This document shows, one piece after another, positions 7,858 to 15,917 of a stretch of 64,000 nt of DNA; within the stretch, counting starts at the first letter, position 1, and every line of letters begins with the position of its first letter. The stretch is taken from contig CAZAMP010000015.1 of NCBI GenBank assembly GCA_964486455.1, forward strand, positions 1-64,000, read 5' to 3'. Both the position numbers and the translations under genes were made by a program. Origin of the DNA: CAZAMP01 sp964486455. Lineage in GTDB: Bacteria; Eisenbacteria; RBG-16-71-46; CAZAMP01. The notes under the pieces are model-generated. The model was not told where the DNA came from. It worked only from the letters and a program-made list of their open reading frames with translations, and did no database searches.

Positions 7858-8924
7858 CAGACCCGATCTCCTTCTTTCGCCCCGGCGGTGGCGTCGCCAG
7901 CGCTTGGATCTCCTGCCCTCCGGTCGTCTCGGGGAGTGCCCTCGCCGCCGCCTTCGGCTCCGACTTCGCCGACACCGAGACTCTGAAGGGCCTCACGGAC
8001 CCGCCCCCCCGCATTCACCAGTGCGCGATCGGCCGCCTCGAAACCCGCATCCGCCAACGACATGACGATCGCGCGCTTCACGCTGCCGCCCGCCGCGGAA
8101 AGTAATTGCTCCGCGTCCGTGTAGTCTATTCCGGTGGCCGTCATCACCACCCGCTTGGAACGCTCACGAAGCTTCTCGCTCGTGGCCATGAGGTCAACCA
8201 TCATGTTCTCGTGTACTTTGCCCAACCGAATCATCGTCGTCGACGTGATCATGTTCAGGATCAGCTTCTGGGCCGTACCCGACTTCATCCGCGTCGATCC
8301 CATGATCGCTTCGGGGCCCACCTGGGGAGCGATAAGGACATCGACCTTCAGCTCCACCTTTTCGGGGGCGTTCGTGGTGAGATAGATCGTCGAAGCACCG
8401 CGTGCTTTCGCTCGCTTCACGGCGGCTACCGTGTAGGGGGTTCGCCACGAGGCCGCGATCCCCATCACGACGTCAACGGAACCGACCGCGAGATCGTCGA
8501 TCTCTCCCTCGCCCTCGCCCTCGCGGTCCTCCGCGCCTTCCACGGCCCTTACGAGCGCCCCGGACCCTCCCGCGATCAGTCCGCGGATGCGCCCGGGATC
8601 GGTGCCGAACGTCGGCGGGCATTCGGCCGCATCCAACACACCGAGGCGTCCGCTCGTGCCCGCCCCGATGTAGATGAGCCTCCCGCCCCTACGCATGCAC
8701 GTGGTCACCAGGGAAACGGCCTTTGCGATGTCGGGAATCACGGCGCGGATCGCGCCGGCCACGCGGGCATCTTCCTTGTTGATACGGTGAAGGATCGCGT
8801 CGGTATCCAGCGCGTCGAGATCCATCGTCCGGGGATTGCGCGCCTCCGTCGTCAATCCCATCAACCTGTCGAAGAGGGGTCTTCCACGTTCCGCCACGGC
8901 TCCCCCGATCGGGCCGGTATCCAC
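7857..8924 (-). CDS. murQ: N-acetylmuramic acid 6-phosphate etherase
   Basis: Splits the lactyl ether of MurNAc-6-P to give GlcNAc-6-P and D-lactate. It has the family opening L-T-T-E-A-R-N-P, the SIS-domain phosphosugar site Y-I-G-A-G-T-S-G-R-L-G-V-L-D-A-A-E-C-P-P-T-F, and the R-M-K-S-G-T-A-Q-K motif. At 355 residues it is about 50 longer than usual. An acidic Gly-Glu run lies near residue 135, and a Gly/Asp/Ala-rich C-terminal tail of about 40 residues has no clear fold. It is the first gene of the recycling operon murQ-anmK-spoIID-nagZ. No murR-type regulator or PTS transporter is adjacent. Confidence 0.96.
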   Translation of the reverse strand: MDTGPIGGAVAERGRPLFDRLMGLTTEARNPRTMDLDALDTDAILHRINKEDARVAGAIRAVIPDIAKAVSLVTTCMRRGGRLIYIGAGTSGRLGVLDAAECPPTFGTDPGRIRGLIAGGSGALVRAVEGAEDREGEGEGEIDDLAVGSVDVVMGIAASWRTPYTVAAVKRAKARGASTIYLTTNAPEKVELKVDVLIAPQVGPEAIMGSTRMKSGTAQKLILNMITSTTMIRLGKVHENMMVDLMATSEKLRERSKRVVMTATGIDYTDAEQLLSAAGGSVKRAIVMSLADAGFEAADRALVNAGGRVREALQSLGVGEVGAEGGGEGTPRDDRRAGDPSAGDATAGAKEGDRV

Positions 8925-8978
8925 AAGAGATGGAACACCTTATGGTCGCCGGTTCCTCGATGTCAACCGGACAACGAA

Positions 8979-9018
8979 ACGCCCCGGCTCGCGCACGGGC
9001 TGGCGCGGGCCGGGGCGT
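8979..9018 (-). terminator. Intrinsic terminator after the degenerate sigma-54 activator
   Basis: Perfect arms ACGCCCCGGC (8979-8988) and GCCGGGGCGT (9009-9018) with further inner pairing. On the minus strand the stem is followed by a modest T-rich run (TTTCGTT). It lies 22 bases beyond the stop of the 9040-10455 gene and before murQ, separating the two transcripts. Confidence 0.65.
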
Positions 9019-9039
9019 CCTGAATCGTCTATTGAGGCG

Positions 9040-10455
9040 CTAGCTCGCCTTTCTGAGCGTTCGCGCCTCCACTCGCTGGCTCTCCAGACCGTGTTTCACA
9101 ATCTTGTAGCGAAGCGCTCCGCGGCCGACCCGCAACAGCCTCGCCGCTTCCATCACGTTCCCGCGGGTCCTGTCGAGGGCGGCTTCGATGACCTTTCTCT
9201 CGACGGAGTCTAGACTCACGCCTTCCTCGGGAAGCCTGACCTGGAAGCTCTCACCGGAGAAGTCCACGAGATAGAATGGCCGGCGTGAAGTCTCGATGGG
9301 AAAGTCCTCAGGATCGAGCGCGCCGCCGCCGCCGCTGAGCACGGCCTGCTCCACGGCGGACGCCAGCTCGCGCACGTTGCTCGGCCAGCGATAGTCCATC
9401 AGCAATCGCTCTACCGCAGGCGAGAAAGTTGCCGGGCGCGTGTCGAAGCGTCGCGCGGAGAGCGCGGCGAAGTGCAACGCCAGGTCGATGATGTCCCCGC
9501 CGCGTTCCCTGAGCGGCGGAAGAAGCACCTGGACGCCATTGAGCCGATTGTAGAGATCCGTTCGGAAGCAGCGAGTAGCGACCTCTCTCGCGAGGTCGCG
9601 GTGCGTCGAAGCGATTACGCGAACGTCCACCTCGACCGGTGTCTCGCTCATGACCCGACGCACGTGTTTCGAATCCATGAAACGAAGCAGCTTCGCCTGG
9701 AGCGGCAGGTCGATCTCCGCGACGCCATCGAGGTAGAGGGTGCCGCCATGGGCGAGCTCGAGGAGGCCAGCCTTTCGGCCGGGTGAGTCCTCAAAAGCGC
9801 CCACTTCGTGACCGAAAAGCTCGCTCTCCAGCAGCTCTCCGGGGATAGATCCGCAAGACACATGGATGAACGGGCCGGCACGACGCCCGCTTTGATCGTG
9901 AATGAACCGCGCGAAGAGCTCCTTGCCGGTTCCGGTCTCGCCTACGATCAGCACGGGGGTCTGAGGGTTCTTTGCCGCTTGCTCCGCAACCTTGGCCGCG
10001 GATCTGAAGACGGGGCTCGAACCAATCAGTTTCGTGAACGTCGGAGGCGGCTCGGCGGACGGTTGTGCCGCGGGCGAGTCCGGCTGTCCCGGCCGCACAA
10101 CGCGTTCCGCGAACTGGATCAGTCGCAGCAGCACGTCCTGATTGACGGGACGATAGAGGACGTTCCTTACGCCGAGCTGTGGCGGAACCTCGCGCCGTGA
10201 GACCGACTCCAAATCCGTGATCAGGATTATCTGGCACCGGGGTCGCTCTTCTTTGACTCTCTGGATGAGTTCAAGCGCGCGTGCTTCACCGCGGTATTCC
10301 AGTATCATCAAATCCAGGGGGCTCTCGGATGCGACGCGAAATCCGCTCTCGGGAACGGAACACAGTTGAGGCTCATGACCCCACTCAGTCAAGAGATTCA
10401 GGACCCGCTTTCGCGTCTCGGGATCCTGAAGAACAGCGAGCACGCTTAAGGACAC
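9040..10455 (-). CDS. Degenerate NtrC-family regulator (receiver-like + AAA+ + Fis HTH)
   Basis: 471 residues with the three-domain order of NtrC proteins: receiver-like 1-120, AAA+ about 142-385, Fis-type helix-turn-helix at the end (G-N-V-M-E-A-A-R-L-L-R-V). Several functional residues are lost. The phospho-acceptor Asp is Glu53 (M-I-L-E-Y), the N-terminal acidic pair is missing, and the sigma-54 contact loop reads G-A-F-E-D-S (219-224) instead of GAFTGA. The Walker B Glu is Gly (Y-L-D-G-V-A-E, about 243-244). Walker A (G-E-T-G-T-G-K-E, 172-179) and the L-P-P-L-R-E-R segment remain. Start is GTG with GGAGGG upstream. It probably binds DNA but is unlikely to remodel sigma-54 holoenzyme in the usual way. 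Confidence 0.9.
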   Translation of the reverse strand: MSLSVLAVLQDPETRKRVLNLLTEWGHEPQLCSVPESGFRVASESPLDLMILEYRGEARALELIQRVKEERPRCQIILITDLESVSRREVPPQLGVRNVLYRPVNQDVLLRLIQFAERVVRPGQPDSPAAQPSAEPPPTFTKLIGSSPVFRSAAKVAEQAAKNPQTPVLIVGETGTGKELFARFIHDQSGRRAGPFIHVSCGSIPGELLESELFGHEVGAFEDSPGRKAGLLELAHGGTLYLDGVAEIDLPLQAKLLRFMDSKHVRRVMSETPVEVDVRVIASTHRDLAREVATRCFRTDLYNRLNGVQVLLPPLRERGGDIIDLALHFAALSARRFDTRPATFSPAVERLLMDYRWPSNVRELASAVEQAVLSGGGGALDPEDFPIETSRRPFYLVDFSGESFQVRLPEEGVSLDSVERKVIEAALDRTRGNVMEAARLLRVGRGALRYKIVKHGLESQRVEARTLRKAS

Positions 10456-10580
10456 GAGGTTTCCCTCCCTTCCGTAGTCGGCGCACAGATGAAGCTGTCG
10501 AATCGGTACATGCGGAAAGACTTCCGTACTCGGGTAGTTACTAGAAGGGACCTAGTGAGATTGTCGGTAGGGGGTGGCTG

Positions 10581-10595
10581 ATTCTGTAACAGAAT
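10581..10595. promoter_or_regulatory. 15-bp palindrome, possible operator
   Basis: A perfect dyad ATTCTGT-A-ACAGAAT sits about 130 bases upstream of the degenerate activator gene (start 10455), in the 293-base intergenic stretch 10456-10748. It has the size and form of a dimeric regulator site. Apart from this dyad, a CGGAA/TTCCG pair near 10514-10527 and the hairpin near the htrA stop, that stretch shows no gene. Confidence 0.4.
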
Positions 10596-10714
10596 GATTC
10601 GTGCAGGCTTGTCCGCGTCATAAACGCGACCGCCGCGCCCGCGGTGGTCCATATGCGCCGTTCCGAGCGCGCCGTCCGCGACCGCCGCACGGCCGAAAGC
10701 GGCTAGAGCGGCCC

Positions 10715-10734
10715 GGGGCGGCACAAGCCGCCCC
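10715..10734 (-). terminator. Hairpin downstream of htrA
   Basis: Perfect stem GGGGCGGC / GCCGCCCC with loop ACAA, starting 15 bases beyond the htrA stop. No T-run follows on the minus strand, so it may be a Rho-assisted terminator or a 3'-end stabilising hairpin. Confidence 0.5.
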
Positions 10735-10748
10735 AGGTCCTCGCATCC

Positions 10749-12227
10749 CTAGGGCTTACGCAGGGCGAAGAAGCGGGTCCGTCCGTCGCGCTCCACGAGC
10801 AGTAGGACGGGATCTCCGCTCGAGATGCTCTCAGTGCGATCCCGGTAGTCCGCGACGTCGGAGACGCGCTTTCGCGCAACCTCGCGGATGATGTCGCCGG
10901 GCTGGAGGCCTTTCTTCGAGGCCGCGCCGCCGCGAGCGACCGACTCCACCACGATTCCGCCGGAGCCGAAGGTCGTCCCGAGGCTGACCGCCAGCTCATC
11001 CGTCAGCTCGCGGACACCCAGACCGAACGGATCGTCCGCCGGCTCATCTTCGTCGACCGCGGAGGCCAGCTGTTCCGGATCGTCCGGCAGCTCTCCGAGG
11101 CGTACGATGAACTTCCTCGTATTTCCATCTCGCGAAACCTCTACATCCGCATCGGTGTCGGGCCGCGTCATGGCAACACGGTTGCGGAGATGGCTGACGC
11201 TGCGGATGGCCTCACCGTTGAACTTCAGGATGACGTCGCCTTCTTCGATCCCGGCGTCGCGCGCCGGGCTGTCCGGCACGACCTCGCTCACGAGCGCGCC
11301 TTCCACGCGGTCCAACCCAAGGCTCTCCGCGAGCTCCTCGTCGAGGTCGCCGATCATCACGCCCAACCAGCCGCGGATCACACGTCCTTCGGTGATCAGA
11401 TCGGCCATGATCTGGTCCGCCATGTTCATCGGGATCGCGAAGCCGATGCCCTGATAGCCGCCGCTCCGCGACGCGATCGCGGTGTTGATTCCGATCACCT
11501 CGCCTCGCAGGTTGACGAGCGGCCCGCCGGAGTTTCCGGGATTGATCGCGGCATCAGTCTGGATAAAGTCTTCGTAGTCCGTGAGCCGCATATTCTGCCG
11601 GCCCGTCGCGCTGACAATTCCGGCCGTCACACTCTGCTCGAGGTGAAAGGGGCTACCCACGGCCACGACCCATTCGCCCACGCGTAGCCCGTCGGAGTCA
11701 CCGATCGAAGCGTACGGAAGGCTTTCCGCGTCGATCTTGATCACCGCGACATCGCTTCGGCTGTCGGCGCCGACGAGGCTGGCCCCATAGGTCTGACCGT
11801 CGGCCATCCGGACGGTGAGCTGGTCCGCTTCACCGGCCACGTGATTGTTCGTCAGGATGTAGCCATCCTGGCTGACGACCACGCCGGATCCCAGCCCGCG
11901 CTGAGTGAACCCTTCCGGATTCGGGCCGAAGAAGCGGTGGAAAAACGGCTCCCCAAAAAACTCTCGTAGGCCGGGGAAGCGTTCGGTCGGCGGCTGTGCC
12001 TCGATCTCCCGCTCGGTGTAGATGGCCACGACGAACGGTTTCGCATGTTCGGCGACCGCCGCGAACGCGTCGGACATGTGTTGGAGCGTCGCCGCCGCCT
12101 CCGGCGAGATGTCCGGAGCGTCGTCTGCCCGCGCGGCGCCGACAGACAGGACGCCCGCGCACAGGATTGCTGCTATTGATAGAAACGAAACTGATATCCG
12201 GCGAAGCGATGTGCCTCGGTTGCTCAT
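10749..12227 (-). CDS. Periplasmic Do-type serine protease (HtrA/DegP/DegQ family)
   Basis: A 492-residue protease/chaperone that handles misfolded envelope proteins. A signal peptide (about 1-34, cleavage near A-R-A-D) is followed by a trypsin-like domain with the full triad: His129 in T-N-N-H-V, Asp159 in R-S-D-V-A, Ser233 in G-N-S-G-G. Two PDZ domains follow (about 285-375 and 400-490), separated by an acidic linker. Its ATG overlaps the stop of the DnaJ-like gene (ATGA) with GGAGG upstream, so it is the last gene of the dnaK operon and links cytoplasmic and envelope protein quality control. Which family member (DegP, DegQ or DegS) cannot be told. Confidence 0.95.
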   Translation of the reverse strand: MSNRGTSLRRISVSFLSIAAILCAGVLSVGAARADDAPDISPEAAATLQHMSDAFAAVAEHAKPFVVAIYTEREIEAQPPTERFPGLREFFGEPFFHRFFGPNPEGFTQRGLGSGVVVSQDGYILTNNHVAGEADQLTVRMADGQTYGASLVGADSRSDVAVIKIDAESLPYASIGDSDGLRVGEWVVAVGSPFHLEQSVTAGIVSATGRQNMRLTDYEDFIQTDAAINPGNSGGPLVNLRGEVIGINTAIASRSGGYQGIGFAIPMNMADQIMADLITEGRVIRGWLGVMIGDLDEELAESLGLDRVEGALVSEVVPDSPARDAGIEEGDVILKFNGEAIRSVSHLRNRVAMTRPDTDADVEVSRDGNTRKFIVRLGELPDDPEQLASAVDEDEPADDPFGLGVRELTDELAVSLGTTFGSGGIVVESVARGGAASKKGLQPGDIIREVARKRVSDVADYRDRTESISSGDPVLLLVERDGRTRFFALRKP

Positions 12228-13222
12228 GATCTTCCTCCAGTCTTCCGAGCGGAGCGATCCTTGATATGGATCTCGATCAGCTGATCGCCTTTATGCCCCT
12301 CGGATTCGATCCCTTCGCCGACGAGACGCAACACGGTGCCGTCGCGTGTTTCGGGTGGGACCTCGACTTTTTGCTTTCTGCCGCGGATTGTGCGTACCTG
12401 GATGATGGTTCCTGACTTCGCGCTCTTCTTGCTCACAGAGACCCGACAACATATGTCCTTCCCGTCTCGGGAGAAGAACGGGTGGCCGGAAACCTTCACC
12501 CGGAGGTACTTCTTGCGGTCCCCCGGACCGCTTTCCTCCCCACCAAACCCCGGCACGGGTATCAAAGTTCCGTCACTCGTGCCTGCGGGGATCTCGAGGC
12601 TTACGACACCAAGTTGTGAAACCCAGCCGTCACCCTCGCATCGTTCACAGAAGCTCATGATGTCCCAGCCTCTGCCTCCGCAGCGATCACACGTCTTGCG
12701 GGCATCCGGTTCGCCCTTGCATTCCGGACACACGTAGGCGCTTCCGCCTTCTTCGCCGGTTCCGCCGCACATCGGGCAGGCAAGCCGCACGGGCATCCGC
12801 AGCCTCGCGCGCCCGCCGAGAGCGGCCGCTTCGAACGGAACGCTGATCTCGGCGATCTCGTCCTGACCAGAGGATTTCACACTGCTCAAAAACTGTCGCA
12901 GCATGCTTTCCAGAAACATCTGCGGGTCGGGCGATTCGTCCTCTTCACTCTCGAACATGTCTTCAGGCTCGGCCGCAACCCACCAGCTGGTGGATTCTCT
13001 GAGCTCGTCGTACTCCTTCCGGCGCTTCGGATCGCCCAAAACGTCGTACGCCTCGCGGATATCCCTTCGAAGCTCGGAGACTCCCGACTCGGGATCGTCG
13101 GCCAGCCCCTCTACCTCATCACAGTGGCGTAGTAGACTCCGGTAGGCCGCCTCGATCGCGCGAGGATCTGCGTCAGGGGTTACACCCAGAACCACGTAGA
13201 AGTCTTTCAGTGCACGGGCCAT
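12224..13222 (-). CDS. DnaJ-like protein lacking the HPD motif
   Basis: 332 residues: J-like domain 1-73, acidic linker 80-100, then a DnaJ central/C-terminal region with four zinc-binding repeats (CPMC 149-152, CPEC 165-168, CDRC 178-181, CERC 192-195) and a substrate-binding domain ending L-V-G-E-G-I. In true J proteins the helix II-III loop carries His-Pro-Asp, needed to stimulate DnaK; here it reads H33-C34-D35. The rest of the J fold (R-E-A-Y-D-V-L-G-D-P-K-R-R-K-E-Y-D) is conserved. It is shorter than canonical DnaJ (about 375) and lacks the G/F linker. It is the third gene of the dnaK operon. Confidence 0.9.
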   Translation of the reverse strand: MARALKDFYVVLGVTPDADPRAIEAAYRSLLRHCDEVEGLADDPESGVSELRRDIREAYDVLGDPKRRKEYDELRESTSWWVAAEPEDMFESEEDESPDPQMFLESMLRQFLSSVKSSGQDEIAEISVPFEAAALGGRARLRMPVRLACPMCGGTGEEGGSAYVCPECKGEPDARKTCDRCGGRGWDIMSFCERCEGDGWVSQLGVVSLEIPAGTSDGTLIPVPGFGGEESGPGDRKKYLRVKVSGHPFFSRDGKDICCRVSVSKKSAKSGTIIQVRTIRGRKQKVEVPPETRDGTVLRLVGEGIESEGHKGDQLIEIHIKDRSARKTGGRS

Positions 13223-13280
13223 CTATTAGCCTCCAGGGTGCCCATACCGAACGGGCGCCCAAGCGGATCTCTCACCTCAT

Positions 13281-13294
13281 GGTGTCATGACACC
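13281..13294. promoter_or_regulatory. 14-bp palindrome between DUF1844 and DnaJ-like genes
   Basis: A perfect palindrome GGTGTCATGACACC, extended by imperfect CATG flanks, lies 59 bases upstream of the DnaJ-like start in a 98-base intercistronic gap. It could be an operator, an mRNA processing hairpin that sets different protein levels within the operon, or chance. Confidence 0.35.
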
Positions 13295-13320
13295 CATGAT
13301 GTGTCTGGGGTTTCATTGAG

Positions 13321-13707
13321 TCACGCGTTCTCTTTGGAATCTTCGGCCTCCGCTCCTTCATCAGCGAGGGCCTCATCCTCGTCGTCGACCGACTCCGCCT
13401 CCGAACCCGAGGCTTCGGGTTCCGGCTTGTTGGCCTCTTCCACGTAGTTGAGTCGCAGCGTCGAGAGCAGCTGTCGAAGCGTGCTCGATTCGCTCTCCGA
13501 ACGGTTGCCCTCGGTCTTCGCCTCGATCATCGTCAGGATGTCGATCATGGCTCCCGCCTGCTCGATATCCCGTTCCAGCTCACCCGATACCGGATTGGCG
13601 ATCTTCCCGAGTGACACCATGGCCTGCGTGGCATAACCGGATATCATCGCGGTGAAGTAAGCCTCCAGCTTCTCATCGCTCAACGTCATCTCATCTCCCC
13701 CATCCAT
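13321..13707 (-). CDS. DUF1844 domain protein
   Basis: 128 residues. The DUF1844 core (about 10-90) contains A-T-Q-A-M-V-S-L-G-K, then an Asn-Pro...Gly-Glu turn, the D-I-L-T-M-I-E-A-K-T-E-G-N segment, and L-L-S-T-L-R-L-N-Y-V. The tail (about 93-128) is highly acidic and probably disordered. Two in-frame starts are possible, 13707 or an ATG at 13689. It lies 15 bases after dnaK in the same operon. Family function is unknown; the co-transcription with chaperones here suggests a link to protein folding or assembly. Confidence 0.85.
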   Translation of the reverse strand: MDGGDEMTLSDEKLEAYFTAMISGYATQAMVSLGKIANPVSGELERDIEQAGAMIDILTMIEAKTEGNRSESESSTLRQLLSTLRLNYVEEANKPEPEASGSEAESVDDEDEALADEGAEAEDSKENA

Positions 13708-13722
13708 GGGACGTCATCACCG

Positions 13723-15681
13723 CTAGCCATTCTTCTTGTCGTCGTCCACGACCTCAAAGTCCGCGTCGACAACCTTCTCGCTCCCCGTCTCCGACCCGGA
13801 AGCGCCGGCTCCGGCACCGGCATCAGCGCCGCCGGCCGGCCCTTCGGCTCCCGGCCCCGCGGCCTCCTGCTGGGCCTGCGCCGACTCGTAGAGCTTCTGC
13901 GAGACGGCATGCCACGCCTTCTCGAGCTCCGCCGACGCCGCCTTGATGCTCTCCGTGTTGTCACTCTTGATGGCCGTGTCGAGCCTCTCCAGCGCTTCCT
14001 CGACCGGCTTCTTCGAGTCCTCATCGATCTTGTCGCCGAGCTCTTCGAGCTGCTTCCGGATCGAGTAGGCCATGTTGTCGGCCTTGTTGCGCTCCTCGAT
14101 CGCTTCCTGCCGCTTCTGGTCCTCGGCCGAGTGCGACTCGGCATCATTGACCATGCGGTCGATCTCGCCTTCGCTTAGCCCACTCGAGGCCTGGATCTTG
14201 ATCGACTGCTCCTTGCCGGTTGCCTTGTCCTTCGCCGACACGTGCAGGATTCCGTTCGCGTCGATGTCGAACGTCACGTCGATCTGAGGCATTCCGCGTG
14301 GCGCGGACGGAATGCCGACGAGCTGGAATTCCCCGATCTTCTTGTTGTCGATCGCCATCGGCCGCTCGCCCTGGAAGACCTTGATGTCGACGGCCGTCTG
14401 ATTGTCCGCCGCCGTCGAGAAAATCTGGGACTTGCGCGTGGGGATCGTCGTGTTCCGTTCGATGAGCTTCGTGTGCACACCGCCCAGTGTCTCGATGCCG
14501 AGCGACAACGGTGTTACGTCGAGAAGCAGAACGTCCTTCACGTCGCCGGTCAGCACTCCGCCCTGGATGGCCGCGCCGATCGCAACCACCTCGTCGGGAT
14601 TGACGCCCTTGTGCGGCTCGCGCTGGAAGAGGCTTTGGACGACCTCCTGCACCTTCGGAATCCGCGTCGATCCGCCGACGACAATGATCTCGTCGATGTC
14701 CGACGGCTGGTACCCGGCATCGGCAAGCGCCTTCCGGCACGGTTCGACGGTCCGCTGGACGAGGTGATCGACGAGCTGCTCGAACTTGGCCCGCGTGAGA
14801 TTGATGTTGAGGTGCTTCGGCCCCGACGCGTCCGCCGTGATGAACGGCAGGTTGATATCGGTGGATTGCGTCGTGGACAGCTCGCACTTGGCCTTCTCGG
14901 CCCCCTCTTTCAGGCGCTGGAGCGCCATCGGGTCGTTCCGGAGGTCGATTCCCTGATCCTTCTTGAATTCATCCGCAAGCCAATCGATCAGCATCTGATC
15001 GAAGTCGTCACCACCGAGATGCGTGTCTCCGTTCGTCGCCTTGACCTCGAACACGCCATCACCCAGCTCAAGGATGGAGATGTCAAACGTGCCACCGCCG
15101 AGATCGTAGACCGCGACCTTCAGGTTCTCGGTCTTCTTCTCCAGACCATAGGCAAGGGCCGCGGCCGTCGGCTCATTGATGATCCGCTTGACCTCGAGGC
15201 CGGCGATGCGTCCGGCGTCCTTCGTCGCTTGACGTTGGGAATCGTTGAAGTAGGCGGGCACGGTGATAACGGCCTGCGTGACCGGCTGCCCGAGGTGCGC
15301 CTCCGCCGTCTCCTTCATCTTCTGGATCACCATCGCGGAGATTTCCGGCGGATCGTATTGCTTGCCTTTGGCCTCGACCTTCACACGTCCCTGCGCGTCC
15401 TTCACGACCTTGTACGGTACCTCGCTCATCTCGGTACCGACTTCGTGGAAGCTCCGCCCCATGAAACGCTTGATGGAATAGACCGTGTTCTCGGGGTTCG
15501 TGATCGCCTGCCGCTTCGCGACCGCGCCCACGAGCCGCTCCTCCTTGTCCTTCGGAAAGGCGACCACGCTCGGCGTCGTCCGCGCACCTTCCGCGTTCTG
15601 GATGACGACCGGCTCGCCCCCTTCGACGACCGCAACGCACGAGTTGGTCGTGCCGAGGTCGATTCCGATGATCTTAGACAT
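13723..15681 (-). CDS. dnaK: Chaperone Hsp70 (DnaK)
   Basis: A 652-residue cytoplasmic ATP-driven chaperone. The start I-G-I-D-L-G-T-T-N-S-C-V-A-V and the phosphate loops (V-Y-D-L-G-G-G-T-F-D-I-S, V-V-G-G-S-T-R-I-P-K) define the ATPase domain. The linker D-V-L-L-L-D-V-T-P-L-S-L-G-I-E-T-L-G-G and a substrate-binding domain follow, then a helical lid and a Gly/Ala-rich tail ending acidic (D-A-D-F-E-V-V-D-D-D-K-K). Length and motifs are standard. It heads the dnaK-DUF1844-DnaJ-like-htrA operon; no grpE or hrcA is adjacent. A -24/-12 type promoter lies upstream; no CIRCE element or sigma-32 promoter was found. Confidence 0.98.
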   Translation of the reverse strand: MSKIIGIDLGTTNSCVAVVEGGEPVVIQNAEGARTTPSVVAFPKDKEERLVGAVAKRQAITNPENTVYSIKRFMGRSFHEVGTEMSEVPYKVVKDAQGRVKVEAKGKQYDPPEISAMVIQKMKETAEAHLGQPVTQAVITVPAYFNDSQRQATKDAGRIAGLEVKRIINEPTAAALAYGLEKKTENLKVAVYDLGGGTFDISILELGDGVFEVKATNGDTHLGGDDFDQMLIDWLADEFKKDQGIDLRNDPMALQRLKEGAEKAKCELSTTQSTDINLPFITADASGPKHLNINLTRAKFEQLVDHLVQRTVEPCRKALADAGYQPSDIDEIIVVGGSTRIPKVQEVVQSLFQREPHKGVNPDEVVAIGAAIQGGVLTGDVKDVLLLDVTPLSLGIETLGGVHTKLIERNTTIPTRKSQIFSTAADNQTAVDIKVFQGERPMAIDNKKIGEFQLVGIPSAPRGMPQIDVTFDIDANGILHVSAKDKATGKEQSIKIQASSGLSEGEIDRMVNDAESHSAEDQKRQEAIEERNKADNMAYSIRKQLEELGDKIDEDSKKPVEEALERLDTAIKSDNTESIKAASAELEKAWHAVSQKLYESAQAQQEAAGPGAEGPAGGADAGAGAGASGSETGSEKVVDADFEVVDDDKKNG

Positions 15682-15755
15682 CTTACAATCCTTTCGTTAT
15701 AGGCAAATCTGTGAATTCTTGATCACTCGATATTGGAGATTACGAGCTAAGAGGT

Positions 15756-15772
15756 ATGCAAGCGATATGCCA
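15756..15772 (-). promoter_or_regulatory. Sigma-54 (RpoN) promoter of the dnaK operon
   Basis: Minus-strand reading TGGCATATCGCTTGCAT matches the -24 (TGGCA) and -12 (TTGCA) elements, with the invariant GG and GC exactly 10 bases apart. The predicted start point is near 15746, giving a leader of about 65 bases before the dnaK ATG, which has AAGGA upstream. The sigma-54 activator gene ends 139 bases upstream on the same strand. Confidence 0.7.
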
Positions 15773-15880
15773 CGACGGATGCGGGAGTCTGTGAAAGGTC
15801 CAAATCTAAGTGCTTTAATCAGACCACGTTACGAGAAGCGGATTCACCGAGAATCGGAGCGTCCGGCGGCATGCCCCATC

Positions 15881-15917
15881 CTGTTTCAATCTAAAACGGT
15901 TCGGACTGTTTCAATCT
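15881..15917 (-). repeat. Two 12-bp direct repeats, candidate activator binding sites
   Basis: AGATTGAAACAG occurs twice on the minus strand, at 15917-15906 and 15892-15881, 25 bases apart. They lie about 115-145 bp upstream of the -24 element, the usual place for enhancer sites of sigma-54 activators. The distal copy overlaps the stop codon of the activator gene itself. Confidence 0.5.

Noticed and set aside
10715..10734. Strong intrinsic terminator after htrA
   Set aside because: The stem is perfect but no T-run follows, so it is listed only as a hairpin with moderate confidence.
14242..15702. 486-codon open frame opposite dnaK on the plus strand
   Set aside because: It is the mirror of a highly biased GC-rich coding sequence. 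Its product is charge-rich and without recognisable domains, while dnaK on the other strand is certain.
15682..15780. CIRCE or sigma-32 promoter before dnaK
   Set aside because: Searched for by eye and not found: no TTAGCACTC-N9-GAGTGCTAA, and no CTTGAA/CCCCAT pair. Only TATAAC near 15700 resembles a -10 box, without a -35 partner.
15881..15917. GTTTCAATC-containing repeats that look like CRISPR repeat ends
   Set aside because: There are only two 12-bp copies, no spacers of regular length and no cas genes. They are better explained as activator binding sites upstream of dnaK.
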